Assembly: GCA_024698585.1 (NCBI GenBank)
Contig: JAILRB010000010.1
Span: 1 to 64,000 of the forward strand
Source of the DNA: Eubacterium sp.
GTDB taxonomy: Bacteria > Bacillota > Clostridia > Lachnospirales > Lachnospiraceae
DNA: 64,000 bases
Reading direction: 5' to 3'
In this document: piece by piece, positions 19,311 to 28,622 of the stretch
Numbering within the stretch: the stretch's first letter is position 1
Layout of the letters: each line of letters starts with the position of its first letter
Translations under genes and position numbers: made by a program
Notes under the pieces: generated by a model
The model's input: the letters and a program-made list of their open reading frames with translations, nothing else
The model's database searches: none
Told to the model about the DNA's origin: nothing

Positions 19311-20348
19311 CTATAAACATTTCTTATATGCTGTTGGCAATGCAATCCTCTCTTCCAAGTCCGCTTCCGAAACCCATTGAAAGTTCTTATTCTTCTTTTT
19401 GCATTTCACAATATAACATTGCATATGCCATTCAATATGGGTGAAAATATGCTTGACCTTTTTCCCCTTTGCCACGGAGATTTGGTCCAATCCCTGTTCA
19501 GACAGCCATCCTTCTATTTCTGCCGGTTTCAGTTTTTGTTCCACATTCGGCAGCTTCCATAACCCAGCTAACAATCCGGTATCTTCCCCTTTTTCAATGG
19601 CCATTTCCTCTTTGCAGTGAAGAAGGAATACCGTCTTGTCAATTTTCTTTCGCTTCGGCTTTTCTTTTTTCACCGGATACTTTTCCCATGTTCCGTTCTG
19701 AAATGCCTTACAGCCATCTTTTAGCGGACATTCCTCGCATTTCGGTGAACCATTTGGCACACAGATCATTGCTCCTAATTCCATCAGGCTTTGGGTAAAT
19801 TCACTACACTTTCCTTCCGGGTATACTTCCTCTAGCTGCGTTGCCATTTCCCGTCGGAATTTTTCATCCATAATGTCTCTGGGGTTTTCATCGAGTCGTG
19901 TGATGACCCGAAGAACATTTCCGTCCACTGCTGCCCTAGGTAATCCAAAGGCAATGGAGCTGATGGAACCCACGGTATATTTTCCAATTCCGGGCAAAGC
20001 CAACAGTTTCTTGTAGTCCTGTGGAAACTCCCCGTCATATTCCTCGCAGACAATCTCTGCGGTTTTCTTTAAGTTTCTTGCCCTGGAATAGTACCCCAGG
20101 CCTTCCCACAGTTTCAAAACTACTGATTCCTCTGCTTTTGCCAGATCCCATACGGTAGGCAGTGCTTCCATAAACCGATTAAAATATGCAATCACGGCTT
20201 CTACCCTTGTCTGCTGCAGCATAATCTCAGAAACCCATACCCGATAAGGGTCTGCATTTTCTCTCCAAGGAAGAACCCTGGCACTTTTTTCATACCAGGA
20301 AACCAGTGGTTCCACAATCCATTGATAACTATCCTCTTGCTTTTTCAT
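19311..20348 (-). CDS. mutY: A/G-specific adenine glycosylase
   Basis: VSEIMLQQTRVEAVIAYF, LPGIGKYTVGSI, [4Fe-4S] Cys cluster CVPNGSPKCEECPLKDGC, C-terminal NUDIX-like domain. Confidence 0.93.
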   Translation of the reverse strand: MKKQEDSYQWIVEPLVSWYEKSARVLPWRENADPYRVWVSEIMLQQTRVEAVIAYFNRFMEALPTVWDLAKAEESVVLKLWEGLGYYSRARNLKKTAEIVCEEYDGEFPQDYKKLLALPGIGKYTVGSISSIAFGLPRAAVDGNVLRVITRLDENPRDIMDEKFRREMATQLEEVYPEGKCSEFTQSLMELGAMICVPNGSPKCEECPLKDGCKAFQNGTWEKYPVKKEKPKRKKIDKTVFLLHCKEEMAIEKGEDTGLLAGLWKLPNVEQKLKPAEIEGWLSEQGLDQISVAKGKKVKHIFTHIEWHMQCYIVKCKKKNKNFQWVSEADLEERIALPTAYKKCL

Positions 20349-20359
20349 GATTTTTCCTC

Positions 20360-21187
20360 TTAAAATTCTATTTCGATTTCCGGTTCTATTTTTCTGCCTA
20401 GAAAATCCTTATGAAATCCTTCGTCTAACACACCGCCGTCGATAGCACTGCTGAAATTATCAATGAGATACAATGCCTTCATAACAGACTGTTCCATTAA
20501 CTCATATAAGTGATCTGTTTCTTTTCTGCACTTCTCATTTCGATCCGGCAAAATAGCCTGCTGAAAAATCCGGTTTGGTCGATTCTGCTTTTTCAGAACA
20601 AACTGAACCAACGCTCTCTTCACCGGACGAGGAATATAATAAAGTGCCTTAGTTCTTCTCATGCGCTTCAAAGCACTTTGCACCTTGATAACTGTCATGT
20701 CCTCATCATAAAATGGCTCCATACATTCTGCCACTGCCAGGCTGGTAGGAACCAGTTTTGCCAGTTTAAAGCGGTTTGGAATCTGCTGATCCTGAAGCAG
20801 ATTCATGTAATCAAAATCACACTCGATTTCCGCATGACTACACCCGGTCTCCTTTTCCGCTTCGCCAATATATGGATGGCATTCACTGTCTAAAACAAAA
20901 TGAAGGATAAAGCCTAATGCATAACTGTATTCTCTGCTTTCCTTTCCATGCATGCGAACCACTTCCACTGCATTTTTCATAAATTCATAAGCATCCTGAC
21001 GATGGAGTTTATATCCCTTTCTTCGATATTTATCTTCTTTTCTTTCCTTGTAGAAGAAAAGATAATCCGGTCCCTGCAATCCAATCTGAAAAGATTGATA
21101 ATATTGTCTGACAATTTTTCGTTCTTCTTTCGGCATTTTTTCCAATACCATATCCCCAAATTTATCATGTGCATAAATCGATGGCAT
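20360..21187 (-). CDS. zinc-dependent phospholipase C-like protein (paralog 1)
   Basis: MPSIYAHDKFGDMVLEKMP; conserved HFVLDSECHPYIGEAE and GCSHAEIECDFD. Confidence 0.8.
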   Translation of the reverse strand: MPSIYAHDKFGDMVLEKMPKEERKIVRQYYQSFQIGLQGPDYLFFYKERKEDKYRRKGYKLHRQDAYEFMKNAVEVVRMHGKESREYSYALGFILHFVLDSECHPYIGEAEKETGCSHAEIECDFDYMNLLQDQQIPNRFKLAKLVPTSLAVAECMEPFYDEDMTVIKVQSALKRMRRTKALYYIPRPVKRALVQFVLKKQNRPNRIFQQAILPDRNEKCRKETDHLYELMEQSVMKALYLIDNFSSAIDGGVLDEGFHKDFLGRKIEPEIEIEF

Positions 21188-21250
21188 GCTTCATTCCTCC
21201 CTTTCTAATTCATAATAATCCAACGATAGCCTTTTTCACTTTCAGAATTT

Positions 21251-22051
21251 TTAAACTTTACGCCCATAGAAATCCTTGTGGAATTCCTCTGACAACATTC
21301 CACCTTCACAAGCCAAGCTGAAATTATCAATCAACTCTACTCCCTTTGGAACTGTCTTCTTTAAAATACGGTATAAACGTTTCACTTGCTTCCTACACTT
21401 CTTATTTGGTCGTGGTAACATCACATGACCTTTCAATTTCTTATGTTGAAAACTTCCATAGATAATCATATCAAGACCAGCTCTTTTCAGAAAACCGGGA
21501 GCAAATAAGATTTCCTTCATTTTCTTCATCCATTCCATAGCTTTCCCAATTTCTTCTAAAGTAAGTTTCACATAAAACGGTTGCATCGCCTCAACAATCT
21601 TTTGTCCCGTGGGAACAAGTTCCGCAGAAGGATATTTATGGGGAACATATCTGTCATGCATTAAAAGAAGCTGTTCAAAATCCCCTTCTATTTCCGCATG
21701 ACCACATCCGGTTTCTACCATTGCCTCTGCCACATAAGGATGACAGCTGGAATCCAGTGAAAAATGGCAAATATATCCTAAAATATAACTATACTGCGGG
21801 CTATCCTTTCCATACGTTCGAACCACATCAAGCGCCTGTTCCATAAATTGATAACAATCCATGCGATGATAGTATTTTCCCATTTTACTGATTTTATTTT
21901 TAAACAGTGGGTGATAAAAAAACAAGAAATCCGGTCCCTGAAGTCCGATACGGTATTCATCCGAATATTTCCTGATAATCTCTTTTTCCGAATCCGGCAG
22001 GTTTTCTAAAACCATGGCGCCAAACTTTTCATGTGCATAAATTGACGGCAT
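21251..22051 (-). CDS. zinc-dependent phospholipase C-like protein (paralog 2)
   Basis: MPSIYAHEKFGAMVLENLP; HFSLDSSCHPYVAEAM; similar along its length to 20360-21187. Confidence 0.8.
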   Translation of the reverse strand: MPSIYAHEKFGAMVLENLPDSEKEIIRKYSDEYRIGLQGPDFLFFYHPLFKNKISKMGKYYHRMDCYQFMEQALDVVRTYGKDSPQYSYILGYICHFSLDSSCHPYVAEAMVETGCGHAEIEGDFEQLLLMHDRYVPHKYPSAELVPTGQKIVEAMQPFYVKLTLEEIGKAMEWMKKMKEILFAPGFLKRAGLDMIIYGSFQHKKLKGHVMLPRPNKKCRKQVKRLYRILKKTVPKGVELIDNFSLACEGGMLSEEFHKDFYGRKV

Positions 22052-22171
22052 TTTTCTCCCTTCCTTTCATTCTCTTCAATGGTATTATTCTACCAAAAAA
22101 CAGGCCCAGTAACAACTGAGCCTGTAGAATCAATTCTTTTATATTCCCGATTCTTAATCTGCTAAAAATGA

Positions 22172-23710
22172 TTATCTTTTTACAAAGTATTCATCATACC
22201 AAACAAGGAAGGTGTAAATCGTCCAAACCTTTCTCCATAAATCAGAATCTCCTGCAACATAATCATCAAAAATTTTATTGATTTCATCAACATTAAAGAA
22301 CTTTGCAGCAATCTCACTTTGGAACATTGCCTTCACATCCTGATTATAGCGGCTGTCTGCCATCCAGATACGGATTGGAACGATGAATCCCAATTTCTTA
22401 CGGAATGCAATTTCTTCCGGCAATACCTTTGCTGCTGCCGTACGGAACGCCACCTTGTTCTGTTCTTCATTGACTTTATATTTCGATGGCATACGAGATG
22501 CAATATCAAAGATTCTTCGGTCGGTTAACGGCATTCTGATTTCAAGTCCTGCTGCAGTACTCATCTTATCTACATTTAAGTAAATATCCCCTTCCAGCCA
22601 AATCTGAATATCTACATTTGACATCTTTGCAAGCGGATCTAAATCTTCTGTTTCTGCGTAAATATCCTTTACCAAATCAATCGGTAAAATACCTTCTTTA
22701 TAATTTTTCAAAATCTGCTTCTTTTCATCTTCCTTCATGATGTTGGTATTTCCAACATAGAACGTCTTTAAGTTATCCCCGTAACGTTCTGCGTTACGAT
22801 ACATATTATATCCGCCAAAGAATTCGTCTGCACCTTCTCCGGAATAGCAGAGTTTCGTATGCTTTGCTGTTTCATTACATGCGATGGTAAACGCAATGGC
22901 AGAAGCATCTCCTAACGGCTGTTCCATATTATACATTACGTAAGGAACAATCTCAAAATATTCTTCCGGTGTGATGAGACATCTTTCATTTTCTCTCCCT
23001 AAAATATCTGCAGTCTGCTTAGCAAGTCCGGACTCATCAAATCGTTCATCCTCATAACCACAGGAGCCGGTTCTCTTCGCATCAGACATTGCCAATACAT
23101 AAGAAGAATCCACGCCACCGGATAAGAAGGATTCTGCCACTTCATTGTCTTCCTTCACTTCCGGGAAAATCTCCTGGATTGTTGTATGAATCTCATCCGC
23201 CCAGTCTTCCAAAGACTTACTCTCGTCCGGATGGAATTCCGGTGTGAAATATCTTTCTATGGTAATCTTTCCATCTTTCCAGATCAGATATCTGCCCGGA
23301 AGAAGTTTCTTCACCCCTTGAAAGAATGTATCTTCTCCTGCCACATAAGTCAGACTCAGATAAAGCTGAAGCATATCTTCATTGAGTTCTTTTTCAAAGC
23401 CTTCCTGTTCCATAATCTGACGAATCATGGTTCCGTAAAGAATGTTTCCATCCTTTGTCACATAATAATAAAAAGGCTTTGTTCCAAACTGGTCTCTCAA
23501 ACAGAACAACTGCTGTGCTTCCTCATCCCATAATGCGAAAGCAAACATTCCATGCATATGGTTTGCCATTTCTGTTCCCCAAGTTTCATAAGCCTTTATC
23601 AAAATCTTTGGTTCTCTTTCCTCTCTGGAAAGGGTAGTGTCAATACCAAGTTCTTCGCATAACGCCTTCCAATTTCGAATGTGTCCTCTGTATTCTTTTA
23701 CTGTTATCAT
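22172..23710 (-). CDS. asparagine synthase-like protein lacking the canonical N-terminal Cys2
   Basis: SFLSGGVDSSYVLAMSD PP-loop; GMFAFALWDEEAQQLFCLRDQFGTKPFYYY; N-terminus MITVKEYRGHIRNWKAL without MCGI. Start chosen at the Met with SD AAAGGAACTAAT. Confidence 0.85.
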   Translation of the reverse strand: MITVKEYRGHIRNWKALCEELGIDTTLSREEREPKILIKAYETWGTEMANHMHGMFAFALWDEEAQQLFCLRDQFGTKPFYYYVTKDGNILYGTMIRQIMEQEGFEKELNEDMLQLYLSLTYVAGEDTFFQGVKKLLPGRYLIWKDGKITIERYFTPEFHPDESKSLEDWADEIHTTIQEIFPEVKEDNEVAESFLSGGVDSSYVLAMSDAKRTGSCGYEDERFDESGLAKQTADILGRENERCLITPEEYFEIVPYVMYNMEQPLGDASAIAFTIACNETAKHTKLCYSGEGADEFFGGYNMYRNAERYGDNLKTFYVGNTNIMKEDEKKQILKNYKEGILPIDLVKDIYAETEDLDPLAKMSNVDIQIWLEGDIYLNVDKMSTAAGLEIRMPLTDRRIFDIASRMPSKYKVNEEQNKVAFRTAAAKVLPEEIAFRKKLGFIVPIRIWMADSRYNQDVKAMFQSEIAAKFFNVDEINKIFDDYVAGDSDLWRKVWTIYTFLVWYDEYFVKR

Positions 23711-23802
23711 ATTAGTTCCTTTCTTTGGACCGCGATTCACGCTCCTTCTTAATCTCTTTTATCATAATAACCCTCCGCAAATCCATCTGCAAGAGAATTC
23801 TA

Positions 23803-24465
23803 TCATACATCTAAATTTAATTGTCCACGAACCTGATTCAGTCTTGTCTCAAATTCAACAAAAAAATCAGTCACGTAAGGGGTCTGGTAAAAACTACGCA
23901 AAAGAAACATGGTCAGGACCTGCAGTTGTTCCGCGGTTAATTCCTGAAGATGCTGCTCACAGTCCTTCAAAAATCCGTGCCACAAGGTAATATATCGTTC
24001 ATATCCTTTCAAGTCCGGAATCCCCAACCACTTCTTTACTTTTACTTTTCCTTTATTCGCCACCGGGCACTCATGAATCTGAAGGAAATATTGAAATCCC
24101 TCATCCCCATAAACCCTGCCTAAAGGAAACATTCTGCAGATTCCCGGTCGAAAGGCATGAATGCTGCAACGTCCTTCCTGGTTCAAAAAACCACACTGTT
24201 CCTTCGCTCCACTCATTTTCAGATTCGGAAGAATCAGACCATCCACCATATTCAGTTCAATGTACTGATTCAGCAATCCCTGAAAGTCCGTCTGTAATCC
24301 ATTGCAAAGCTGATGAATGTCATAGGGATCCAATACAATGGATTCTCCCATTCCACTACAGCAGGCAGAACACCCCACACAATCATGACAGTCTGCTTTC
24401 ACCATATCATTGGCCGTATATAATTTTCCGTCTGAGATTTCTTTTAAATCAATGTCTCTTTTCAT
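23803..24465 (-). CDS. YkgJ-family cysteine cluster protein
   Basis: DCVGCSACCSGMG...CGFLNQEGRCSIHAFRPGICRMFPLGR. Confidence 0.88.
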   Translation of the reverse strand: MKRDIDLKEISDGKLYTANDMVKADCHDCVGCSACCSGMGESIVLDPYDIHQLCNGLQTDFQGLLNQYIELNMVDGLILPNLKMSGAKEQCGFLNQEGRCSIHAFRPGICRMFPLGRVYGDEGFQYFLQIHECPVANKGKVKVKKWLGIPDLKGYERYITLWHGFLKDCEQHLQELTAEQLQVLTMFLLRSFYQTPYVTDFFVEFETRLNQVRGQLNLDV

Positions 24466-24477
24466 TCGCTTTTCCTT

Positions 24478-25590
24478 TTAGTCACTAATGTCAATGTCCA
24501 GTGAAATGATGAACTCGTAATCCGGATACAGTTCCTTCAGTCTGCTCACCACCTGACGATGAATTTCATTGCGGTCCTTCGCCTCAAAACTAATAACCAT
24601 ATCAAAACTCATTTCCATGCTCTCATCATCAATGTGAAATCCATGCATCTGAAGAACATGTTCATAGGAGCATACCACTTCATTGACTTCATTTTTAATT
24701 CGTTCGATTTCTTCATCTAAAGTATTTAAAGAATAAATGCCGATGCCTTCTAACATGACACCATGCTCCTGAAATACCTTCTTTGCAATATTTCTTTCCA
24801 ATCGATCCAGTTTCGGAATCGTATAAGTATCCGGCACTTCAATATGTACGGAGCCTACCAGTTTAGTCGGTCCATAGTTATGAAGAATCAAATCATAGGC
24901 ACCATTTACATCCTCAAATTCCAGAATGGTCTGACGCACCTTCTGGGTAATATCCTTATCAATTCGCTGTCCGATAATCTGGGACAATGTATCCTGAATC
25001 ATTTCGATTCCCGCTTTAATAATAATGATGGAAATCACTGCCGCAAGCCAGGCTTCTGTAGAAAAGTCGCAGACAATAAAAATGATAGCTGCAACAATGG
25101 TTGAAGAAGAAATTACTGCATCAAGAAGGGCATCCTTTCCGGAAGCTATTAACGCATCTGAGTTCACACGCTCTCCTACTTTTTTCACATAAAGTCCTAA
25201 GATAATCTTTGTCACAACGGCAACCGCAATGATTCCCAATCCAATCCAGGAATAATGTGGTTTCGTTGGATGAATGATTTTATCAACGGATTTCACGGAT
25301 GCGGTCAAACCGGCATAAAGAATAATCACCGCAATAATCAATGCACTGATGTATTCAATTCTTCCGTGTCCCAATGGATGTTTTTTATCCGGCTTTTTTC
25401 CTGCCAGTTTCGCACCGATAATAGTAATCGTGGAAGATAGTGCATCACTTAAGTTATTTACAGCATCTAAAACAATGGCAATAGAACCGGATAACGCTCC
25501 AATGACTGCCTTAAATGCCGAAAGCAATATGTTTGTAATAATGCCGATAATACTCGTCTTAATAATCTGCTTCTGTCGATCCATAACCAT
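24478..25590 (-). CDS. cation diffusion facilitator family transporter
   Basis: VLDAVNNLSDALSSTITIIG; HPLGHGRIEYIS. Confidence 0.93.
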   Translation of the reverse strand: MVMDRQKQIIKTSIIGIITNILLSAFKAVIGALSGSIAIVLDAVNNLSDALSSTITIIGAKLAGKKPDKKHPLGHGRIEYISALIIAVIILYAGLTASVKSVDKIIHPTKPHYSWIGLGIIAVAVVTKIILGLYVKKVGERVNSDALIASGKDALLDAVISSSTIVAAIIFIVCDFSTEAWLAAVISIIIIKAGIEMIQDTLSQIIGQRIDKDITQKVRQTILEFEDVNGAYDLILHNYGPTKLVGSVHIEVPDTYTIPKLDRLERNIAKKVFQEHGVMLEGIGIYSLNTLDEEIERIKNEVNEVVCSYEHVLQMHGFHIDDESMEMSFDMVISFEAKDRNEIHRQVVSRLKELYPDYEFIISLDIDISD

Positions 25591-25594
25591 TCTC

Positions 25595-25984
25595 CTATCC
25601 TAAATGTTCTTCTAATATTTCTACTGCATGTTTCACACAATCATCACAGGAACATAATACTCTTCCTGTCTCGATTCCCTTTAATTCCTTACAAATAGTA
25701 GCCCCTGCCCGGTCTCCAAATTCTTTCAGGATGGTTCGCGCCTCTGCACCAACCGGTCTGCCGTCATACTTTAACATTCCCAATACCATCTGTGCACCGC
25801 AAAGAGCACCACAGGTCGCTTCCATACAACCCATTCCTGCACCAAATGCGGCTCCTAATCCACGGAGTTCTTCTTCACTCATATTTAGTCGGTCTGCATA
25901 TACTAAGAGCACGGACTGACAACAATTATTTCTTCCCTGATTATATTCTACTGCTTTTTTTGCTCGTTCCATATTTTCCTCCAA
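25595..25984 (-). CDS. C-GCAxxG-C-C family protein
   Basis: NCCQSVLL...GLGAAFGAGMGCMEATCGALCGAQM...CSCDDCV. Confidence 0.88.
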   Translation of the reverse strand: MEENMERAKKAVEYNQGRNNCCQSVLLVYADRLNMSEEELRGLGAAFGAGMGCMEATCGALCGAQMVLGMLKYDGRPVGAEARTILKEFGDRAGATICKELKGIETGRVLCSCDDCVKHAVEILEEHLG

Positions 25985-25987
25985 AAG

Positions 25988-26020
25988 TTAGACCGTTCCC
26001 TACCGGAAACGGTCTTTTGT
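25988..26020 (-). terminator. intrinsic terminator
   Basis: AGACCGTT ccctaccgga AACGGTCTTTT. Confidence 0.6.
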
Positions 26021-26033
26021 ATTTTCTTTCCAA

Positions 26034-26495
26034 TTAATAACCAATCTTATCACAGAAGGCCTGCACTTCTGACTCATGTTTTTTATCCACATGAATACTT
26101 AAAAACGTATCGCCGATATAACAAATATAGTAGTATTCATTTTTCACCTTAACCCGGTAAGATTCATAACTGCTGGTGTCAATGAATGTGGCATTTCCGC
26201 CCTGTGCTTCTGCTTCCAATCTTTTCTTGTTCTTTCCGAATAAGGATTTCGCACTCTGCTGGCTGTCCAATGCAAAGAAATAGACACTCCATCCAGCTTC
26301 ATGTTCTGCAAGCGTAGCCTTTTTAATTTTCGAGTTATCGGAATAATCACTGGTAACATCGTCACATTTCAAGCCACTTCCTTCTGCCTGAGAAATGAAT
26401 TCATCGGAAGTAATCGCATCCTTCTTTACCGTACATCCTGTCATCATCATCAGTGTTAAAATAAATGCCCCAAATAATAAAATTTTTCTCTTCAT
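26034..26495 (-). CDS. putative lipoprotein (paralog of 26754-27248)
   Basis: Lipobox MMTGC; 153 aa. Confidence 0.75.
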   Translation of the reverse strand: MKRKILLFGAFILTLMMMTGCTVKKDAITSDEFISQAEGSGLKCDDVTSDYSDNSKIKKATLAEHEAGWSVYFFALDSQQSAKSLFGKNKKRLEAEAQGGNATFIDTSSYESYRVKVKNEYYYICYIGDTFLSIHVDKKHESEVQAFCDKIGY

Positions 26496-26753
26496 GCGTT
26501 GTCCTCCGTTCGTATATTCTGTTACTATTTATCATACAATGTTTTGGCAAAATACACAATTGTAATAACGTTTTTATTTAAATCTTTTCTGTATGATTTT
26601 TGCCATCTTTCGGAACATAAATCGTCGAAACCGTTTCGCTTGTTTTGGGTTTGGATCACGGTCGTCAAATATATGAAAGCTTGGGTTCTGCATTTTCCTT
26701 GTCATAGAACAATAAAAGTGCAATTTCATTCAATTGCACTTTTAAAATTCTAT

Positions 26754-27248
26754 CTAATATTTCATTTTTTTAGCAAATTCACGAATGTCTGTTTCGTACT
26801 TTTCATCTCCCATTGCATAGAGAATTGAGTCTTCAATATAACTCATGTAAATAAACTCTCCCGCTTCTGATGTATACATCCGCTTATAATTTCCCGCTTC
26901 AACAGATTTTTCCATTCCGGTAGGTGCTTCTGTGGTGTAATCCTTATTACTTTTTTCAAATTCACTTTTTGCAATTTCCGGACCGGTATACTTCACAAAA
27001 ACAACCTTCCATCCATCCGGATGAGTAGCAACCGTAGCTTCCAAAACACCTTCTTCCGTGGTGTCTTCTTCCGAACTTGGTTCAATGGCATGAAAATCTT
27101 TACTAACATCCTTGATTTCCATACTTTCTTCTTCCGCGGTTTTAATAAATCGTTCTGTTCCCACCGGGTCCTTTTTCAACTGTAAACACCCTGTTAAAGC
27201 CATGACCGTTGCCATTACAACTGCCAGAATCTTTCCTGTTCTTTTCAT
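26754..27248 (-). CDS. putative lipoprotein (paralog of 26034-26495)
   Basis: Lipobox ALTGC; shares the TGCxxxKKD start and a similar layout with the neighbour. Confidence 0.75.
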   Translation of the reverse strand: MKRTGKILAVVMATVMALTGCLQLKKDPVGTERFIKTAEEESMEIKDVSKDFHAIEPSSEEDTTEEGVLEATVATHPDGWKVVFVKYTGPEIAKSEFEKSNKDYTTEAPTGMEKSVEAGNYKRMYTSEAGEFIYMSYIEDSILYAMGDEKYETDIREFAKKMKY

Positions 27249-27402
27249 GCTGGTTCTCCTTTGTATTTCTGCATTGTAGAATACTATAATTTATGGAAAA
27301 AATCAAATGAATCAATTGTCTTTTCCTTCGTTAAGATTTAAAATAAACTCAAAAGATTTTTAACGGATTTTAACCATCAGTCAGAGATAACGGAGGTGCT
27401 TT

Positions 27403-28581
27403 ATGCAATATCGCAAAGACAAACAAAATCAGGACATATCCATCTTAGGCTATGGATGCATGCGCTTTTCCAGAAAGGGACTTGGAATTGATTTAGAAAA
27501 GACAGAAAAGGAATTAATGTATGCCATTGAACACGGCGTGAACTATTTAGACACTGCCTATATTTATCCCGGCAGCGAAACTGCCGTCGGAGAAATATTA
27601 GAGAGAAATCAGTGCCGTGACCGGGTTTACCTTGCCACGAAACTTCCTCAGTATTTAATTAAATCCCGTGCCGCTTTGGATAAGTATTTCAATGAACAAT
27701 TATCCCGATTGAAAACAGATTATATTGATTATTATCTGATGCATATGCTGACAGACGTTGCCGCTTGGGAAAAATTAAAAAAGCTCGGCATTGAGGAATG
27801 GATTCTCGAGAAAAAGCAGTCCGGTCAGATCCGAAATCTTGGCTTTTCCTATCATGGAAACAGCGACATGTTTTTGAAGATATTGGATGATTATCCATGG
27901 GATTTCTGTCAGATTCAGTATAATTATCTGGACGAACACAGTCAGGCCGGTCGAAAAGGTCTGATGGCTGCTGCGGAAAAGAATATTCCGGTCATTATTA
28001 TGGAACCGTTACGTGGCGGAAAGCTGGTGGGACTGATGCCAGACTCCGGAAAGAAGCTGATTAAAGAACATCCGAAGCAATGGACAGCTGCCGAATGGGC
28101 CTTCCGCTGGCTTTGGAATCAGCCACAGGTCACCTGTGTATTGTCCGGAATGAATTCCCTGGAAATGGTGGAGGAAAATATCCGGATTGCTTCTAACTGT
28201 GAAGTTGATGAATTCACACCGGAAGACTTTGCATTTATTGAAACGGTAAAAACGGAAATCAATCAGAAAACAAAAGTGGGATGTACCGGATGTGGTTATT
28301 GCATGCCATGTCCAATGGGAATTGACATTCCGACAGCATTTAAATGCTATAACCAGATGTATACGGAAAATAAAAAATCCGGTCGAGGTGAATATCTCCA
28401 GATTGTTGCTTTACAAAAAGAAATGGCGGACCTTGGAAAATGTATTGAATGTGGAAAATGTGAAGGACATTGTCCACAGCATTTGCCGATTCGTCAGCAT
28501 ATCAAGGAGGCCAGAAAAGCATTGACCCCTTGGCACTATCGTCTTGCCATAAAAGTGGTCCGAAAGTTTAAATTTTGGTAA
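27403..28581 (+). CDS. aldo/keto reductase with C-terminal 4Fe-4S ferredoxin-like domain
   Basis: LGYGCMRFS, NYLDTAYIYPGSE; C-terminal CTGCGYCMPCPMGIDIP and CIECGKCEGHCPQ. Confidence 0.9.
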   Translation: MQYRKDKQNQDISILGYGCMRFSRKGLGIDLEKTEKELMYAIEHGVNYLDTAYIYPGSETAVGEILERNQCRDRVYLATKLPQYLIKSRAALDKYFNEQLSRLKTDYIDYYLMHMLTDVAAWEKLKKLGIEEWILEKKQSGQIRNLGFSYHGNSDMFLKILDDYPWDFCQIQYNYLDEHSQAGRKGLMAAAEKNIPVIIMEPLRGGKLVGLMPDSGKKLIKEHPKQWTAAEWAFRWLWNQPQVTCVLSGMNSLEMVEENIRIASNCEVDEFTPEDFAFIETVKTEINQKTKVGCTGCGYCMPCPMGIDIPTAFKCYNQMYTENKKSGRGEYLQIVALQKEMADLGKCIECGKCEGHCPQHLPIRQHIKEARKALTPWHYRLAIKVVRKFKFW

Positions 28582-28585
28582 TAAG

Positions 28586-28620
28586 AACGGGTACTATGAC
28601 ATTGTCATAATACCCGTTTT
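28586..28620. terminator. intrinsic terminator
   Basis: AACGGGTAcTATGAC att GTCATAaTACCCGTTTT. Confidence 0.8.
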
Positions 28621-28622
28621 CT

